Notes: a model not told the origin generated them from the sequence alone. DNA of 41,581 bases from Lachnospiraceae bacterium (GCA_017467805.1 JAFUKJ010000083.1:1-41581); one strand, 5' to 3'; shown: positions 9,476 through 18,084, numbered from the stretch's first letter. Translations and numbers: made by a program.

Positions 9476-10186
9476 TTACCCCTGAAATGGCTCAGTAAAA
9501 TAGCCATAATATGACACAGGCTCCCCTGCCGCCTTCAAATGATTAGTATCGCCCATAACCTGACATCTAAAGTAAGCATTTCCTTTTACAACCTCTTCCG
9601 TACTAAGCACTGTAACAGAGGACGGTGCAAGGAAATATCCATGCCACAGCTGCATCGGTGAAATTCCCAATAAATGACTTAACATCACACAAGTAACCCC
9701 CAGATGACAAAAGATTACAATCGTGTCATCTGAATGCTTTTCCACTTTATAATAACGCTCATATCTGTGATATCCGTAATTCGCCAGCAAATCATCCAAT
9801 CCTGCGCATACCTTTTTATACTCCTCAGCCACATTACCAGTCTGCATAATCTCCGTATCAGTCCATGTGTCTATATCATAAAATCTCTTATCTGTAGTCC
9901 AAAAGGTTGGCTCAAAATCCCACGGAATTCGTTCTTGCCCAGTCTGCGGGTCAATAACGGGTACGAAAAATTCCTTAAGCCAGTCATATTCTGTAGCAGT
10001 TCTGCCCATGCGCTCCAACGAAAAAGAAGCGGTATCCTTTGCTCTGCCAAGCGGCGACACATAAAAGTCCGTCACATCCCATTTAGAAACTCTTTCTGAA
10101 AGTGCCTTTGCCTCTCTCCAGCCCTTCTCCGTCAATGAATCTATACCATAATCAGGCTCTGCATGTCTAATAAAAATAATTCTCAT
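9476..10186 (-). CDS. Histidine phosphatase family protein
   Basis: Phosphoglycerate-mutase-like phosphatase of 236 aa. The phospho-accepting His lies in IRHAEP (H8, in place of the more common RHG), with a supporting Arg in SPLGRAKDTA (R48) and the second catalytic His in FCHLGVT (H161). An insertion of about 60 residues (80-140) containing several Trp and Tyr lies between the conserved blocks and may set substrate specificity. The start codon overlaps the stop of the HD-GYP gene (ATGA, 4 bp), which implies translational coupling. Substrate unknown; members act on sugar phosphates, nucleotides or phosphoproteins. The coupling suggests a link to the sensing function of the neighbour, but that is inference. 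Confidence 0.88.
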   Translation of the reverse strand: MRIIFIRHAEPDYGIDSLTEKGWREAKALSERVSKWDVTDFYVSPLGRAKDTASFSLERMGRTATEYDWLKEFFVPVIDPQTGQERIPWDFEPTFWTTDKRFYDIDTWTDTEIMQTGNVAEEYKKVCAGLDDLLANYGYHRYERYYKVEKHSDDTIVIFCHLGVTCVMLSHLLGISPMQLWHGYFLAPSSVTVLSTEEVVKGNAYFRCQVMGDTNHLKAAGEPVSYYGYFTEPFQG

Positions 10187-11574
10187 GAGAAATCAACCTT
10201 CCCCTCTTTAATCAGCGCAAGGAGACAGTCTACAATCTTTGGGTCAAACTGCTTTCCCTTGTTTGCTTCTAATTCATATAAAATATCATCCTTCGATAGC
10301 TTTCCACGATAACAGCGAACGCTATTCATGGCGTCAAAGGCATCTGCCACACAAATAATACGGGCAATAATTGGAATCTCCTCTCCCCTCAAGCCCATAG
10401 GATAGCCCTTACCATCATACCTCTCATGATGATAGAGTGCTCCCTCCTGAATCTCTTCAATGGAGTTGAAATTCTTCAAAATCTCACCACCAAGCGTAGT
10501 ATGCTTCTTAATCGCTGCATACTCTTCATCCGTAAGCTTTCCAGGCTTCATCAGCACATTCTCAGGAATTCCAATCTTACCGCAGTCATGCATAAGTGCA
10601 ATATAATAAATCTTCCTGCACTCCGCCCTTGTAAATCCCATCTTATCGGCAATCTTCTCCGCATACTCTGCGACACGTACAGAATGTCCGTTAGTATTAG
10701 AATCCTTGGCATCAATAAAGCCCATAAAGGTACTCATGGATTGTTCGATAATCATCTCATCGCGTTTTTCCTTTTCCTCAAGCTTCCACACACGAATATC
10801 CGTAATCACAATCGCCATGAAAATAACCAGCCACAGAATTAAGACCAACCAGAAAATATAAAAAATCGGCATCGAATACAAATCACGAATCAACTCATAG
10901 TGAATCGTTGCTTCATCAAAAACATAAGTACTCTCACTTGGGTCACCTTTGTAATAGATGATAATTCCCATCGTTCTACTCTCATATTCCTGAGATAAAG
11001 TATCCGAAGGATAAAGCGTCGTCTCCTTCTGTTCCTCACCAGGATAATAAATAATACGGTCACCATTATACAGCGGAAACAAAAGGTCTGCACCATCAAC
11101 TCTAAAGTCCAGCTCCAGATTCTCCATATCCACGTGCTTCATATTAAGCTCCTGCGCCTTCACGCCTTCATCGGTATTCTGCTCAAGCTCAATCGTACCA
11201 CACCATGCATCATTGATAAAAATATGCTCCGATATCGGAAGCTCTAAGGACCAGTCCGTCAACGTGTAGCCTGTATAATTGGTAAGTGTAATCTCATATA
11301 CCTCACCAATATAAGTAACGGTACGTCTCACACCGTCCTCTTCTACGATACTCATAGTCTTCTTCCATCTGTCAGAATCTCCGCCACGAGGATAAATATC
11401 TACCTCACAATCCCTCGACGTATTCGATGTAGCAGGACTTAGGTTTGTAAAAGTAATTGTCTCTGTATTCTCTATATATCCACCAATATACGCAAATGCC
11501 GTACAAAAGCCACCCAGAACCACTAACAGCACCGCCATACTTATCACTATATGTTTCAAAAATTTCTTCTTCAT
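10183..11574 (-). CDS. Membrane HD-GYP c-di-GMP phosphodiesterase with extracytoplasmic sensor
   Basis: Protein of 463 aa: TM1 (8-30), extracytoplasmic region (31-235), TM2 (236-258), then a cytoplasmic HD-GYP domain (about 280-455). Metal-binding and signature motifs are intact: GHSVRVAEYA (H297), MHDCGKIGIP (H329, D330), HTTLGGEIL, HHERYDGKGYP and the Asp in VADAFDAM. This predicts hydrolysis of cyclic di-GMP. Residues 86-210 (YEITLTNYTGYTLTDWSLEL, later LYNGDRIIYYPGE) resemble a CBM2-type beta sandwich, suggesting a carbohydrate sensor. The start MKKKF is 11 bp after AAAGG; an ATG three codons earlier is too close to that site. It is coupled to the histidine phosphatase gene. Confidence 0.92.
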   Translation of the reverse strand: MKKKFLKHIVISMAVLLVVLGGFCTAFAYIGGYIENTETITFTNLSPATSNTSRDCEVDIYPRGGDSDRWKKTMSIVEEDGVRRTVTYIGEVYEITLTNYTGYTLTDWSLELPISEHIFINDAWCGTIELEQNTDEGVKAQELNMKHVDMENLELDFRVDGADLLFPLYNGDRIIYYPGEEQKETTLYPSDTLSQEYESRTMGIIIYYKGDPSESTYVFDEATIHYELIRDLYSMPIFYIFWLVLILWLVIFMAIVITDIRVWKLEEKEKRDEMIIEQSMSTFMGFIDAKDSNTNGHSVRVAEYAEKIADKMGFTRAECRKIYYIALMHDCGKIGIPENVLMKPGKLTDEEYAAIKKHTTLGGEILKNFNSIEEIQEGALYHHERYDGKGYPMGLRGEEIPIIARIICVADAFDAMNSVRCYRGKLSKDDILYELEANKGKQFDPKIVDCLLALIKEGKVDFS

Positions 11575-11632
11575 AGATACCATATCCTTTGTCTATTTTA
11601 TCCTTAGAAGGTCTTGCTAAAATGTTACATTA

Positions 11633-11661
11633 ATCTTACCACACTGCAAATTGTTCTTCAA
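11633..11661 (-). promoter_or_regulatory. Sigma-A-type promoter for the HD-GYP/phosphatase operon
   Basis: TTGAAG (11656-11661), a 17-bp spacer and TAAGAT (11633-11638) lie about 60 bp upstream of the HD-GYP start. Four of six -35 and five of six -10 bases match consensus. Confidence 0.55.
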
Positions 11662-11679
11662 GAAATTAAATAAATAGAT

Positions 11680-11714
11680 AAAACCCAAGCAAATCCACAA
11701 ATTGCTTGGGTTTT
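11680..11714 (-). terminator. Intrinsic terminator after ddh
   Basis: AAAACCCAAGCAA and TTGCTTGGGTTTT form a 13-bp perfect stem with a 9-nt loop, ending in T residues on the minus strand, 21 bp after the ddh stop. Confidence 0.85.
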
Positions 11715-11735
11715 CATACTATATATCCTATATTC

Positions 11736-12722
11736 TTATAATAAATGCTTGCGAAGCTCCTCAGGACTCTGCGCTGACAAATAAACAGGTGCAATATCAA
11801 ATACTGTCTTACATCCGCTCTGTCCCTCTTTGCTTAATCTGTATGCAGCTCTTGCATAAGCTACGATAACAGATGAAGTGAACTCAGGGTTAGAATCTAA
11901 CTTCAGGCTATACTCGATAATGTGTGTATTCTCCTCATTCCAGCCTGTCTTACCACTTCTGATAACAAATCCACCGTGTGGAATACCACTGTGATTAGCC
12001 TTAAGCTCGTCCATGGAAATGAAGTGAACTGTTGTATCATAATCTGCGAAATAGTTAGGCATATTCTTAATCTCTGCCTCGATACGAGCCTTATCTGCTC
12101 CCTCCTTGGCTACTACAAAGCACTCTCTTGTGTGCTTCTGTCTGGTAGTCAGCTCAGGATTCTTACCACTTCTAACAGCCTCTAATGCGCTGTCTACAGG
12201 GATAGTATACTGCTTGCCATCCAATACGCCCTCTACTCTTCTGATTGCGTCTGAATGTCCCTGACTTACCCCCTTACCCCAGAAAGTATAATCACTTCCG
12301 TTAGGTAAGATTGCATTTGCATATAATCTATTCAATGAGAACATTCCTGGGTCCCAGCCTACTGAGATAACACCGACCTTGCCGCTTGCCTTAGCCGCTG
12401 CATCAACTGCCTCAAAATGCTCTGGAATCCTTGCATGTGTATCAAAGCTATCTACTACGTTAAAATACTGAGCATACATCTTAGTCTGCTCTGGCAAATC
12501 TGTTGCGCTTCCTCCGCAAAGAATCATAACATCAATCTTGTCCTGCATCTTCACTGCATCATCTACATGATAAACAGGTACGCCCTCTGTTAAAATAGTT
12601 ACTGTGTCAGGATTACGTCTGGTAAATACTGCAACCAGCTCCATATCCTTATTCTGCTTAAGGGCACACTCAATTCCTCTACCAAGATTACCATAGCCCA
12701 TGATACCGATTCTTATTCCCAT
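11736..12722 (-). CDS. ddh: meso-Diaminopimelate D-dehydrogenase
   Basis: NADP-dependent enzyme of 328 aa, the usual family length. It converts tetrahydrodipicolinate directly to meso-diaminopimelate, feeding lysine and peptidoglycan synthesis in one step. The Rossmann motif IGIMGYGNLGRG is at residues 5-16, the substrate-binding region contains CGGSATD and VDSFDTH, and VISVGWDPGMFSLNR is the highly conserved central block. IPHGGF and NPEFTSS belong to the C-terminal binding region. The start MGIRI has AGGAGG 7 bp upstream; an ATG 13 codons earlier is not preferred. It is monocistronic, with its own promoter and terminators on both sides. Presence indicates a DAP-type cell wall, consistent with Clostridia. 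Confidence 0.95.
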   Translation of the reverse strand: MGIRIGIMGYGNLGRGIECALKQNKDMELVAVFTRRNPDTVTILTEGVPVYHVDDAVKMQDKIDVMILCGGSATDLPEQTKMYAQYFNVVDSFDTHARIPEHFEAVDAAAKASGKVGVISVGWDPGMFSLNRLYANAILPNGSDYTFWGKGVSQGHSDAIRRVEGVLDGKQYTIPVDSALEAVRSGKNPELTTRQKHTRECFVVAKEGADKARIEAEIKNMPNYFADYDTTVHFISMDELKANHSGIPHGGFVIRSGKTGWNEENTHIIEYSLKLDSNPEFTSSVIVAYARAAYRLSKEGQSGCKTVFDIAPVYLSAQSPEELRKHLL

Positions 12723-12766
12723 TTTCTTGCCTCCTAGTGCATAACTTGCATAAAAATACATTAAAT

Positions 12767-12794
12767 ATTATAACACACTGATATCAATTCACAA
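12767..12794 (-). promoter_or_regulatory. Promoter of ddh
   Basis: TTGTGA (12789-12794), a 16-bp spacer and a perfect TATAAT (12767-12772) preceded by TGT (extended -10). The -35 box sits just beyond the T-tract of the upstream terminator. Confidence 0.65.
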
Positions 12795-12801
12795 GAAAAA
12801 A

Positions 12802-12835
12802 TTAAGGGCGATAACATAAAAATTATCGCCCTTAA
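12802..12835 (-). terminator. Intrinsic terminator after the second chemoreceptor
   Basis: TTAAGGGCGATAA and its complement form a 13-bp perfect stem with an 8-nt loop, followed on the minus strand by TTTT. It begins 5 bp after the chemoreceptor stop codon. Confidence 0.88.
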
Positions 12836-12839
12836 AACC

Positions 12840-14342
12840 CTATTTCTTGGTATATTCGTCTAACTTATGCGAAACTCCAATAACCTCTGTTAACAGCTGC
12901 TTTGTATTCTCCGCATTCTTAAGATTCTTAACACTCATATCTGTTGCCTGCGTCGCAGATGCCGTAACCTCTTCTGTTGTCGCAGACAGATGAAGAATGT
13001 TCTCCACAATCTGATTATTTGCCTGTGACAAGCCATTTAACATACCATCCACATGGTCAATATCCGCAATCAACTGATTCACATTATCATTTACTGCATG
13101 GAAGCTTTCTGAAGCCTTTGCAATCAGCTCATCCTGTTCTCCTGTTGCATCAACCGACTTTGTAACCGCACCAGCTGCACCAGTGGCATTCTCTGACAGC
13201 TCGTTCAGAATCTGCTCAATATTCTCTGTTTCCTGCTTTGTCTTCTCTGCAAGCGCTCTAATCTCATCTGCAACTACTGCAAAGCCCTTTCCCGCCTCAC
13301 CTGCTCTAGCCGCCTCAATGGAAGCATTTAATGCAAGAAGGTTTGTCTGATTAGATATAGAAAGAATCGTTCCGATAATTGACTTCACTGCCTCTGTACG
13401 TTCCTTTAACGCTTCCATGGAAGTTGCTACCTCTTCATTGGTTGAAGCAATTACCTGTGACTGCTTCTGAAGCTGATCCATTATCTCCATACTCTTATTA
13501 TTTAAGCTCTCCGTTTCCTTTGCAACCTCGACCATCTGCGTTGCTTTATCCAACGTCTGATTCAGAGAGTCCTGTATATTCTGTGTCATCTCTGTCTGTA
13601 GCTGAATGCTTTCAGCCGTACTGTGAGTACTGTCTGATATATCAAGCATAGCACCATGCGCCACCTCTGTAGAATCATTTAAATCATCTACAATATTCAT
13701 AGCACCTTCAACACCTTCACGGACTGATTCAGCCACCTTGATAACCTCATCCATTACCTGCTTTTGCTGCTCCTGCTCCTGCGTTAGGCTGTGCCTTGTA
13801 TCATGGTTAAACTTCTTTAATACAAGTGCCGTATAAGTCTGAATCGCAAGCGCAATCACTACCGCAAGAGTTGCCCACATCTGTTCCTCTGCTGCGATTC
13901 CTGTATATTTGTGTTCAACGGAAATATGTATCACATTAATAAAAATATTGATTAGTGACATCACAACTGTATTAATCAACATGTATTTTACATCGAAGAA
14001 AAGAATACAGCCTACAAATGGTGCTGCCGCTAACAATCTAAAATAATATCCGTCAAAAGCATAGCCAGTAAGAAGCGCCAGAATATAACAAGCTACCGCC
14101 GCCACATACTTAACGGCTCCCGACACCGCATTTTTCTTACGGAGAATAATCATAATTACCGATGCCAGTACAGCAATAACAGTAATCATAGCACCATATC
14201 CATTTGAATGAATCCCCAAAGACACAGCATGCCATACCAAAGCCACCACAACAACCGCAAATAGCGAATATCCAATCAGCATAAAGTGATTTGCACGAAT
14301 CATCTGCCCTTCCTTGGTCGCATACTTATACTTATTTTCCAT
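12840..14342 (-). CDS. Methyl-accepting chemotaxis protein with six-TM N-terminus
   Basis: Chemoreceptor of 500 aa. The N-terminal 185 residues are six predicted membrane segments with very short loops, and there is no extracytoplasmic ligand domain or clear HAMP. The coiled-coil signalling domain carries [17 protein letters not shown] followed by the usual [16 protein letters not shown]. The start MENKY has AGGTGG 8 bp upstream; the ATG nine codons earlier overlaps that site. With no periplasmic sensor it likely senses a membrane-borne or cytoplasmic signal such as proton motive force, redox state or a transported compound. Two further proteins in the window (23016-24473, 38400-39866) share this layout, suggesting one expanded family. 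It is divergent from the rsmH paralog. Confidence 0.92.
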   Translation of the reverse strand: MENKYKYATKEGQMIRANHFMLIGYSLFAVVVVALVWHAVSLGIHSNGYGAMITVIAVLASVIMIILRKKNAVSGAVKYVAAVACYILALLTGYAFDGYYFRLLAAAPFVGCILFFDVKYMLINTVVMSLINIFINVIHISVEHKYTGIAAEEQMWATLAVVIALAIQTYTALVLKKFNHDTRHSLTQEQEQQKQVMDEVIKVAESVREGVEGAMNIVDDLNDSTEVAHGAMLDISDSTHSTAESIQLQTEMTQNIQDSLNQTLDKATQMVEVAKETESLNNKSMEIMDQLQKQSQVIASTNEEVATSMEALKERTEAVKSIIGTILSISNQTNLLALNASIEAARAGEAGKGFAVVADEIRALAEKTKQETENIEQILNELSENATGAAGAVTKSVDATGEQDELIAKASESFHAVNDNVNQLIADIDHVDGMLNGLSQANNQIVENILHLSATTEEVTASATQATDMSVKNLKNAENTKQLLTEVIGVSHKLDEYTKK

Positions 14343-14416
14343 GTGACTAGCCACCTTTCCTCTCAACACTCCTTAAGTGCTTATTATGTGTTTTTCTCAC
14401 ACTTGGTCTATATTAA

Positions 14417-14446
14417 ATTATACTACTCAACATGAGATTATTGCAA
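14417..14446 (-). promoter_or_regulatory. Candidate promoter of the second chemoreceptor
   Basis: Perfect TATAAT (14417-14422) with TTGCAA (14441-14446) 18 bp upstream. This is a sigma-A-like layout rather than the TAAA/GCCGATAA pattern of the flagellar sigma factor. Confidence 0.5.
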
Positions 14447-14569
14447 TATTTTCTGCTTATTATAGTAAAATACATTATTTTATCTGTTATTTTCACTTCC
14501 ATTTTCCTCTATTATATACAATGCATCCAATAACTTCCCTATATATTCCTCGTAATTAGCAAATAGTTA

Positions 14570-14578
14570 TGCTACAAT
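14570..14578 (+). promoter_or_regulatory. Candidate extended -10 element for the rsmH paralog
   Basis: TGCTACAAT, a TGn-extended -10 box, lies about 50 bp upstream of the methyltransferase start. No strong -35 box is visible. Confidence 0.3.
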
Positions 14579-14629
14579 ATACAAATATACAAAACACTAA
14601 GCCGAATAAAAGGCAGATTGCGAGGACTT

Positions 14630-15685
14630 ATGGAACAAAACGAACAGCAGCACAAAAGACGTGTACGCTATAAGGGTACACATCCAAGAAGCTATCACGA
14701 GAAATATAAAGAGCATCAGCCTGAGAAATATAAGGAAACGATAGAGAAGGTAATCAGCAAGGGCGGTACTCCCGCTGGTATGCACATCTCTATTATGGTG
14801 CAGGAAATATTAGACTTTCTGCAGATTAAGCCAGGACAGAAGGGCTTTGACGCCACACTTGGCTACGGCGGACATACTCTTGCTATGATGAAGTGCATGA
14901 ATCACGAAGGGCATATGTATGCCTCCGATGTTGACCCGATAGAATCTGTAAAGACCAAGGAGCGTCTGAAAGCTCAAGGCTTTGACGAGGATTTCCTTAC
15001 AATTAAATTAATGAACTTCTGTGAAATTGACAAGCTGGTGGAGGAGGTTGGTCCTTTTGACTTTATCCTTGCTGACCTTGGTGTATCCTCCATGCAGATA
15101 GATAATCCTGAGCGAGGCTTCTCTTACAAGACCGAAGGACCGCTTGACTTAAGACTCAATCCACAGAAAGGAATCTCCGCCGCCGAGCGACTGGCACAGG
15201 TTGATTATGATGAATTAGTCGGTATGCTTATGGAGAACTCCGATGAGCCATATGCCGAAGAAATTGCAGACGCGATTATCAAGGAACGCAGAAAAGGTAA
15301 CAAAATTGATACCACCAGCAAGCTCCATGCCATCATCGAACAGGCTTTGACTTTCTTACCAAAGGCAGACCAGAAGGAAGCCGTAAAGAAATCAAGTGCC
15401 CGTGTTTTTCAGGCACTTCGCATTGATGTGAACAATGAGTTCGAGGTACTCTATACCTTCATGGAGAAGCTGCCACACGCCCTTGCACCTAACGGACGGG
15501 CGGCCATCCTTACCTTCCACTCAGGCGAGGACAAACTGGTAAAAAAAGCAATGAAGCAGCACCTAAAGGAAGGGCTTTACAGTGATATAGCAAAGGATGT
15601 CATTCGTCCATCCGCAGAGGAATGTATCAGAAACAGCCGTGCGCGTTCTACCAAGATGCGTTGGGCAATTAAAGCATCATCTTAA
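14630..15685 (+). CDS. RsmH-type 16S rRNA (cytosine-N4)-methyltransferase paralog
   Basis: SAM-dependent methyltransferase of 351 aa. RsmH methylates N4 of C1402 in the ribosomal P site. Motifs present: GMHISIMVQEILDFL (family H-x-S-V-LL-xEV block), FDATLGYGGHT (SAM-binding loop), SDVDP, ILADLGVSSMQID-NPERGFSY, a DLRLNP block, SSARVFQALRIDVNNE and AILTFHSGEDKLVKK. Relative to canonical RsmH it has an extra basic N-terminal extension of about 45 residues. It is not in a division and cell wall (mraZ-ftsL) cluster, so it is probably a second copy (RsmH2-like). ATG 14630 has GAGG 4 bp upstream; an in-frame TTG at 14618 is an alternative. It is one of only two plus-strand protein genes and converges with trpA. 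Confidence 0.88.
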   Translation: MEQNEQQHKRRVRYKGTHPRSYHEKYKEHQPEKYKETIEKVISKGGTPAGMHISIMVQEILDFLQIKPGQKGFDATLGYGGHTLAMMKCMNHEGHMYASDVDPIESVKTKERLKAQGFDEDFLTIKLMNFCEIDKLVEEVGPFDFILADLGVSSMQIDNPERGFSYKTEGPLDLRLNPQKGISAAERLAQVDYDELVGMLMENSDEPYAEEIADAIIKERRKGNKIDTTSKLHAIIEQALTFLPKADQKEAVKKSSARVFQALRIDVNNEFEVLYTFMEKLPHALAPNGRAAILTFHSGEDKLVKKAMKQHLKEGLYSDIAKDVIRPSAEECIRNSRARSTKMRWAIKASS

Positions 15686-15693
15686 GAGATACA

Positions 15694-15731
15694 CATAGGA
15701 AAAGCACCTCATATGAGGTGCTTTTCCTATG
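15694..15731. terminator. Bidirectional terminator between rsmH paralog and trpA
   Basis: A 38-bp perfect palindrome (half-site CATAGGAAAAGCACCTCAT) begins 9 bp after the methyltransferase stop and ends 35 bp before the trpA stop. Internal AAAA/TTTT tracts give each strand a GC-rich hairpin followed by T residues, so it can end both converging transcripts. Confidence 0.88.
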
Positions 15732-15766
15732 CCATTTCACAAAAGGTTATGCAGTCCCAAACTAAC

Positions 15767-16546
15767 CTAAGCGGTTAGTTGCGCTTTTGCTACGCTGCCT
15801 GTCAGCATTCCGATATACTCTTTTAACTTGTCGCCTGCATTCTTTCCATGCTCAGCGATTCTCTCAACCAATGCATTGTCTAATACAACGCCGTCTGTAT
15901 ATAACTGAATTCTCTCTATCTCTTCCTTAGTCTCTACCTCTCCGCAGAACAGTACAGGAATCTGAGTATACTTACGAATCTCCGCCATCATATCCTCTAC
16001 AGTTCTCTTATTCTGATGGAAGCTCTTCGCAGAAGCTCCCAATCGGATATAGCCTGTAGCTTCCTTAACCAGCTTCTCAAGTCTGTTCATACTGCTAAGT
16101 GCTACCATAGTAATCAGCTCAATATCATTCTGCTGTGCGAATGCTCTTAATTCTGCGTTCTCCTCATAAGGCACATCAGGAACAATAATTCCATCTACAC
16201 CGACTGCCTTACACTTCTGGCAGAAAGCTTCAAAACCGTAATTATACATTGGATTCGCATAAGTCATTAACACAAATGGTACCTGCGTCTTCTCTCTAAG
16301 CTCTTCAATCATGTCAAAAATCTTATGAATCGTGCAGCCATTTGCCAAAGCTCTTACATTAGCAGACTGAACAATTGGTCCTTCTGCCACAGGGTCAGAG
16401 AAAGGAACTCCAATCTCTACCATCTCCACGCCTGCTTCGACAAGTGATAAAATATTCTCCTTAGTCGCCTCAATGCTTGGGTCTCCTGCTGTCACAAAGC
16501 CTGTTATCATATTCTTCTTATCTAAAATCTTACTTAACTTACTCAT
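15767..16546 (-). CDS. trpA: Tryptophan synthase alpha subunit, divergent at the phosphate-binding site
   Basis: TIM-barrel protein of 259 aa, normal family length. The alpha subunit cleaves indole-3-glycerol phosphate to indole for TrpB. Conserved are [17 protein letters not shown] (catalytic Glu, E44), [10 protein letters not shown] and [14 protein letters not shown]. Oddities: the second catalytic Asp (E. coli D60) is Glu here (PVAEGP), though an Asp-to-Glu change occurs in Clostridia. The loop normally reading VSxxGVTG is GASAKSFH, the GFGIS phosphate loop is CGEVE, and the GSA phosphate motif is LDNAL. It may therefore bind indole-glycerol phosphate poorly. The start MSKLS follows GGGTGG and overlaps trpB by 8 bp, implying coupling. 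No other trp biosynthesis genes are adjacent. Identity as TrpA is secure; full activity is not. Confidence 0.88.
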   Translation of the reverse strand: MSKLSKILDKKNMITGFVTAGDPSIEATKENILSLVEAGVEMVEIGVPFSDPVAEGPIVQSANVRALANGCTIHKIFDMIEELREKTQVPFVLMTYANPMYNYGFEAFCQKCKAVGVDGIIVPDVPYEENAELRAFAQQNDIELITMVALSSMNRLEKLVKEATGYIRLGASAKSFHQNKRTVEDMMAEIRKYTQIPVLFCGEVETKEEIERIQLYTDGVVLDNALVERIAEHGKNAGDKLKEYIGMLTGSVAKAQLTA

Positions 16547-17723
16547 GTAAATCCACCCCTCTATATCTGGCAATTGCCGCTACATCCTTATCTCCTCTTC
16601 CTGATAAGCAGCAGATAATAATTTGGTCTTTTCTCATGGTTGGTGCAAGCTTCATAACATGTGCTACTGCATGAGAGCTTTCGATTGCTGCAATAATTCC
16701 TTCTGTCTTTGCAATATACTCAAAGGCTGCTACTGCCTCATCATCTGTAACAGGTACATACTCTGCTCTTCCTGTATCATGAAGGTTAGCATGCTCTGGT
16801 CCGATACCAGGATAATCAAGTCCTGCTGAAATAGAATAAACAGGAGCAATCTGTCCGTATTCATCCTGACAGAAGTACGACTTCATACCGTGAAAAATTC
16901 CTTCTCTTCCAACTGCAATAGTAGCTGCTGTCTCTTCTGTATGAATGCCCTTACCAGCTGCCTCACAGCCAATTAGGCGAACACCTTCATCCTTGATAAA
17001 CTCATAGAACATTCCCATTGCATTACTTCCGCCGCCAACACATGCCATAACTACATCAGGAAGCTTTCCTTCTGCCTCAAGAATCTGCGCCCTTGCCTCC
17101 TTACTGATAACACTCTGGAAATCTCTTACAATCATAGGGAATGGATGTGGTCCCATAACTGAACCTAGTACATATAAGGTGTCATCCATTCTGGTAGTCC
17201 ACTCACGCATACATTCATTTACGGCATCCTTCAAGGTTCTTGTTCCGCTCTTTACTGCATGAACCTTAGCACCAAGAAGCTCCATTCTGTATACATTGAG
17301 TGCCTGACGGATGGTATCCTCTTCTCCCATGAAAATCTCACACTCAAGTCCTAATAAAGCTGCTGCCGTAGCAGTTGCTACACCATGCTGTCCTGCACCA
17401 GTCTCTGCAATAATTCTTGTCTTGCCCATCTTCTTTGCAAGTAGTGCCTGACCAAGTACATTGTTAATCTTGTGAGAGCCTGTATGATTCAAATCCTCTC
17501 TCTTGAAATAAATCTTGGCGCCGCCTAAATCCTCTGTCATCTTCTTTGCATAATATAACAGTGATGGACGGTTTGCATATTCAGTAAGGAGCTTCTGTAA
17601 CTCCTTATTAAACTCTTCATCATTCTTGTAATATTCATAACTCTTCTTTAAGTTCTCAATCTCTGACATTAATACCTCTGGGATATAACATCCGCCATGC
17701 TTTCCATATCTGCCTTCGCTCAT
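16539..17723 (-). CDS. trpB: Tryptophan synthase beta subunit
   Basis: PLP enzyme of 394 aa that condenses indole with L-serine to L-tryptophan. All key motifs are intact: [13 protein letters not shown] (PLP Lys), AETGAGQHG (catalytic Glu), [11 protein letters not shown] (phosphate-binding loop), [13 protein letters not shown] and the Ser-containing C-terminal loop [10 protein letters not shown]. This is the TrpB1 type that partners TrpA. The start ATG at 17723 follows AAGGAGG by 6 bp. It is the first gene after a T-box leader and is translationally coupled to trpA. Regulation by uncharged tRNA-Trp is predicted from the leader. Confidence 0.96.
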   Translation of the reverse strand: MSEGRYGKHGGCYIPEVLMSEIENLKKSYEYYKNDEEFNKELQKLLTEYANRPSLLYYAKKMTEDLGGAKIYFKREDLNHTGSHKINNVLGQALLAKKMGKTRIIAETGAGQHGVATATAAALLGLECEIFMGEEDTIRQALNVYRMELLGAKVHAVKSGTRTLKDAVNECMREWTTRMDDTLYVLGSVMGPHPFPMIVRDFQSVISKEARAQILEAEGKLPDVVMACVGGGSNAMGMFYEFIKDEGVRLIGCEAAGKGIHTEETAATIAVGREGIFHGMKSYFCQDEYGQIAPVYSISAGLDYPGIGPEHANLHDTGRAEYVPVTDDEAVAAFEYIAKTEGIIAAIESSHAVAHVMKLAPTMRKDQIIICCLSGRGDKDVAAIARYRGVDLHE

Positions 17724-17765
17724 TTCGTCCTCCTTATTCCTCTGCTTCTATGTGTGCATACACTT

Positions 17766-17800
17766 GGACGTTTTTATTTTCGCAGAAAATAAAAACGTCC
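17766..17800 (-). repeat. Second hairpin that re-pairs the T-box terminator arm and U-tract
   Basis: On the minus strand GGACGTTTTTATTTT is followed by CTGCG and the exact 15-nt complement AAAATAAAAACGTCC. This stem uses the 3' end of the terminator stem plus its U-tract, so it can form only on read-through RNA. It ends about 40 nt before the trpB ribosome site. Confidence 0.7.
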
Positions 17801-17829
17801 TTGACTAAGCCTTCGCTTAGTCAAGGACG
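17796..17829 (-). terminator. T-box leader terminator
   Basis: CGTCCTTGACTAAGC and its exact complement form a 15-bp stem closed by a GAAG tetraloop, followed by TTTTTATTTT on the minus strand. It is mutually exclusive with the antiterminator carrying the T-box sequence just upstream. Confidence 0.9.
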
Positions 17830-18084
17830 ATACAATACAATTATACCGCGGTGCCACCTTGATTCGTGTTACCACACTCTCACAGAATACCAACATATTC
17901 CTGACAACTCACGCATGTCTTCGCGTCATAGAATACTAAGCCGTAGCTTTTCACTATGCCCTCAGTGGTCCATTTAATGAACTGCATCTCTATAGGGCTC
18001 TCAGCCTCCCCTACTCTCTGTAAGCGCATCTTTCATTTTTATCTCCACGTCATCGGTTTACACTATTAAAGTTTTCTTTGATTT
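17796..18084 (-). promoter_or_regulatory. T-box riboswitch, tryptophan-specific, controlling trpBA
   Basis: Reading the minus strand: a Stem I region begins about 18050 with a GGGGAGGCTGAGAGCCC block. Then comes AATGGACCACTGAG, where the specifier triplet is most likely UGG (17970-17972). The T-box/antiterminator sequence AAGGTGGCACCGCGG lies at about 17844-17859 and the terminator follows. Uncharged tRNA-Trp would pair at the specifier and at the UGGC bulge, stabilising the antiterminator and switching on trpBA when charged tRNA-Trp is low. The T-box identity is confident; the specifier register was placed by eye and agrees with the genes controlled. Confidence 0.9.
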
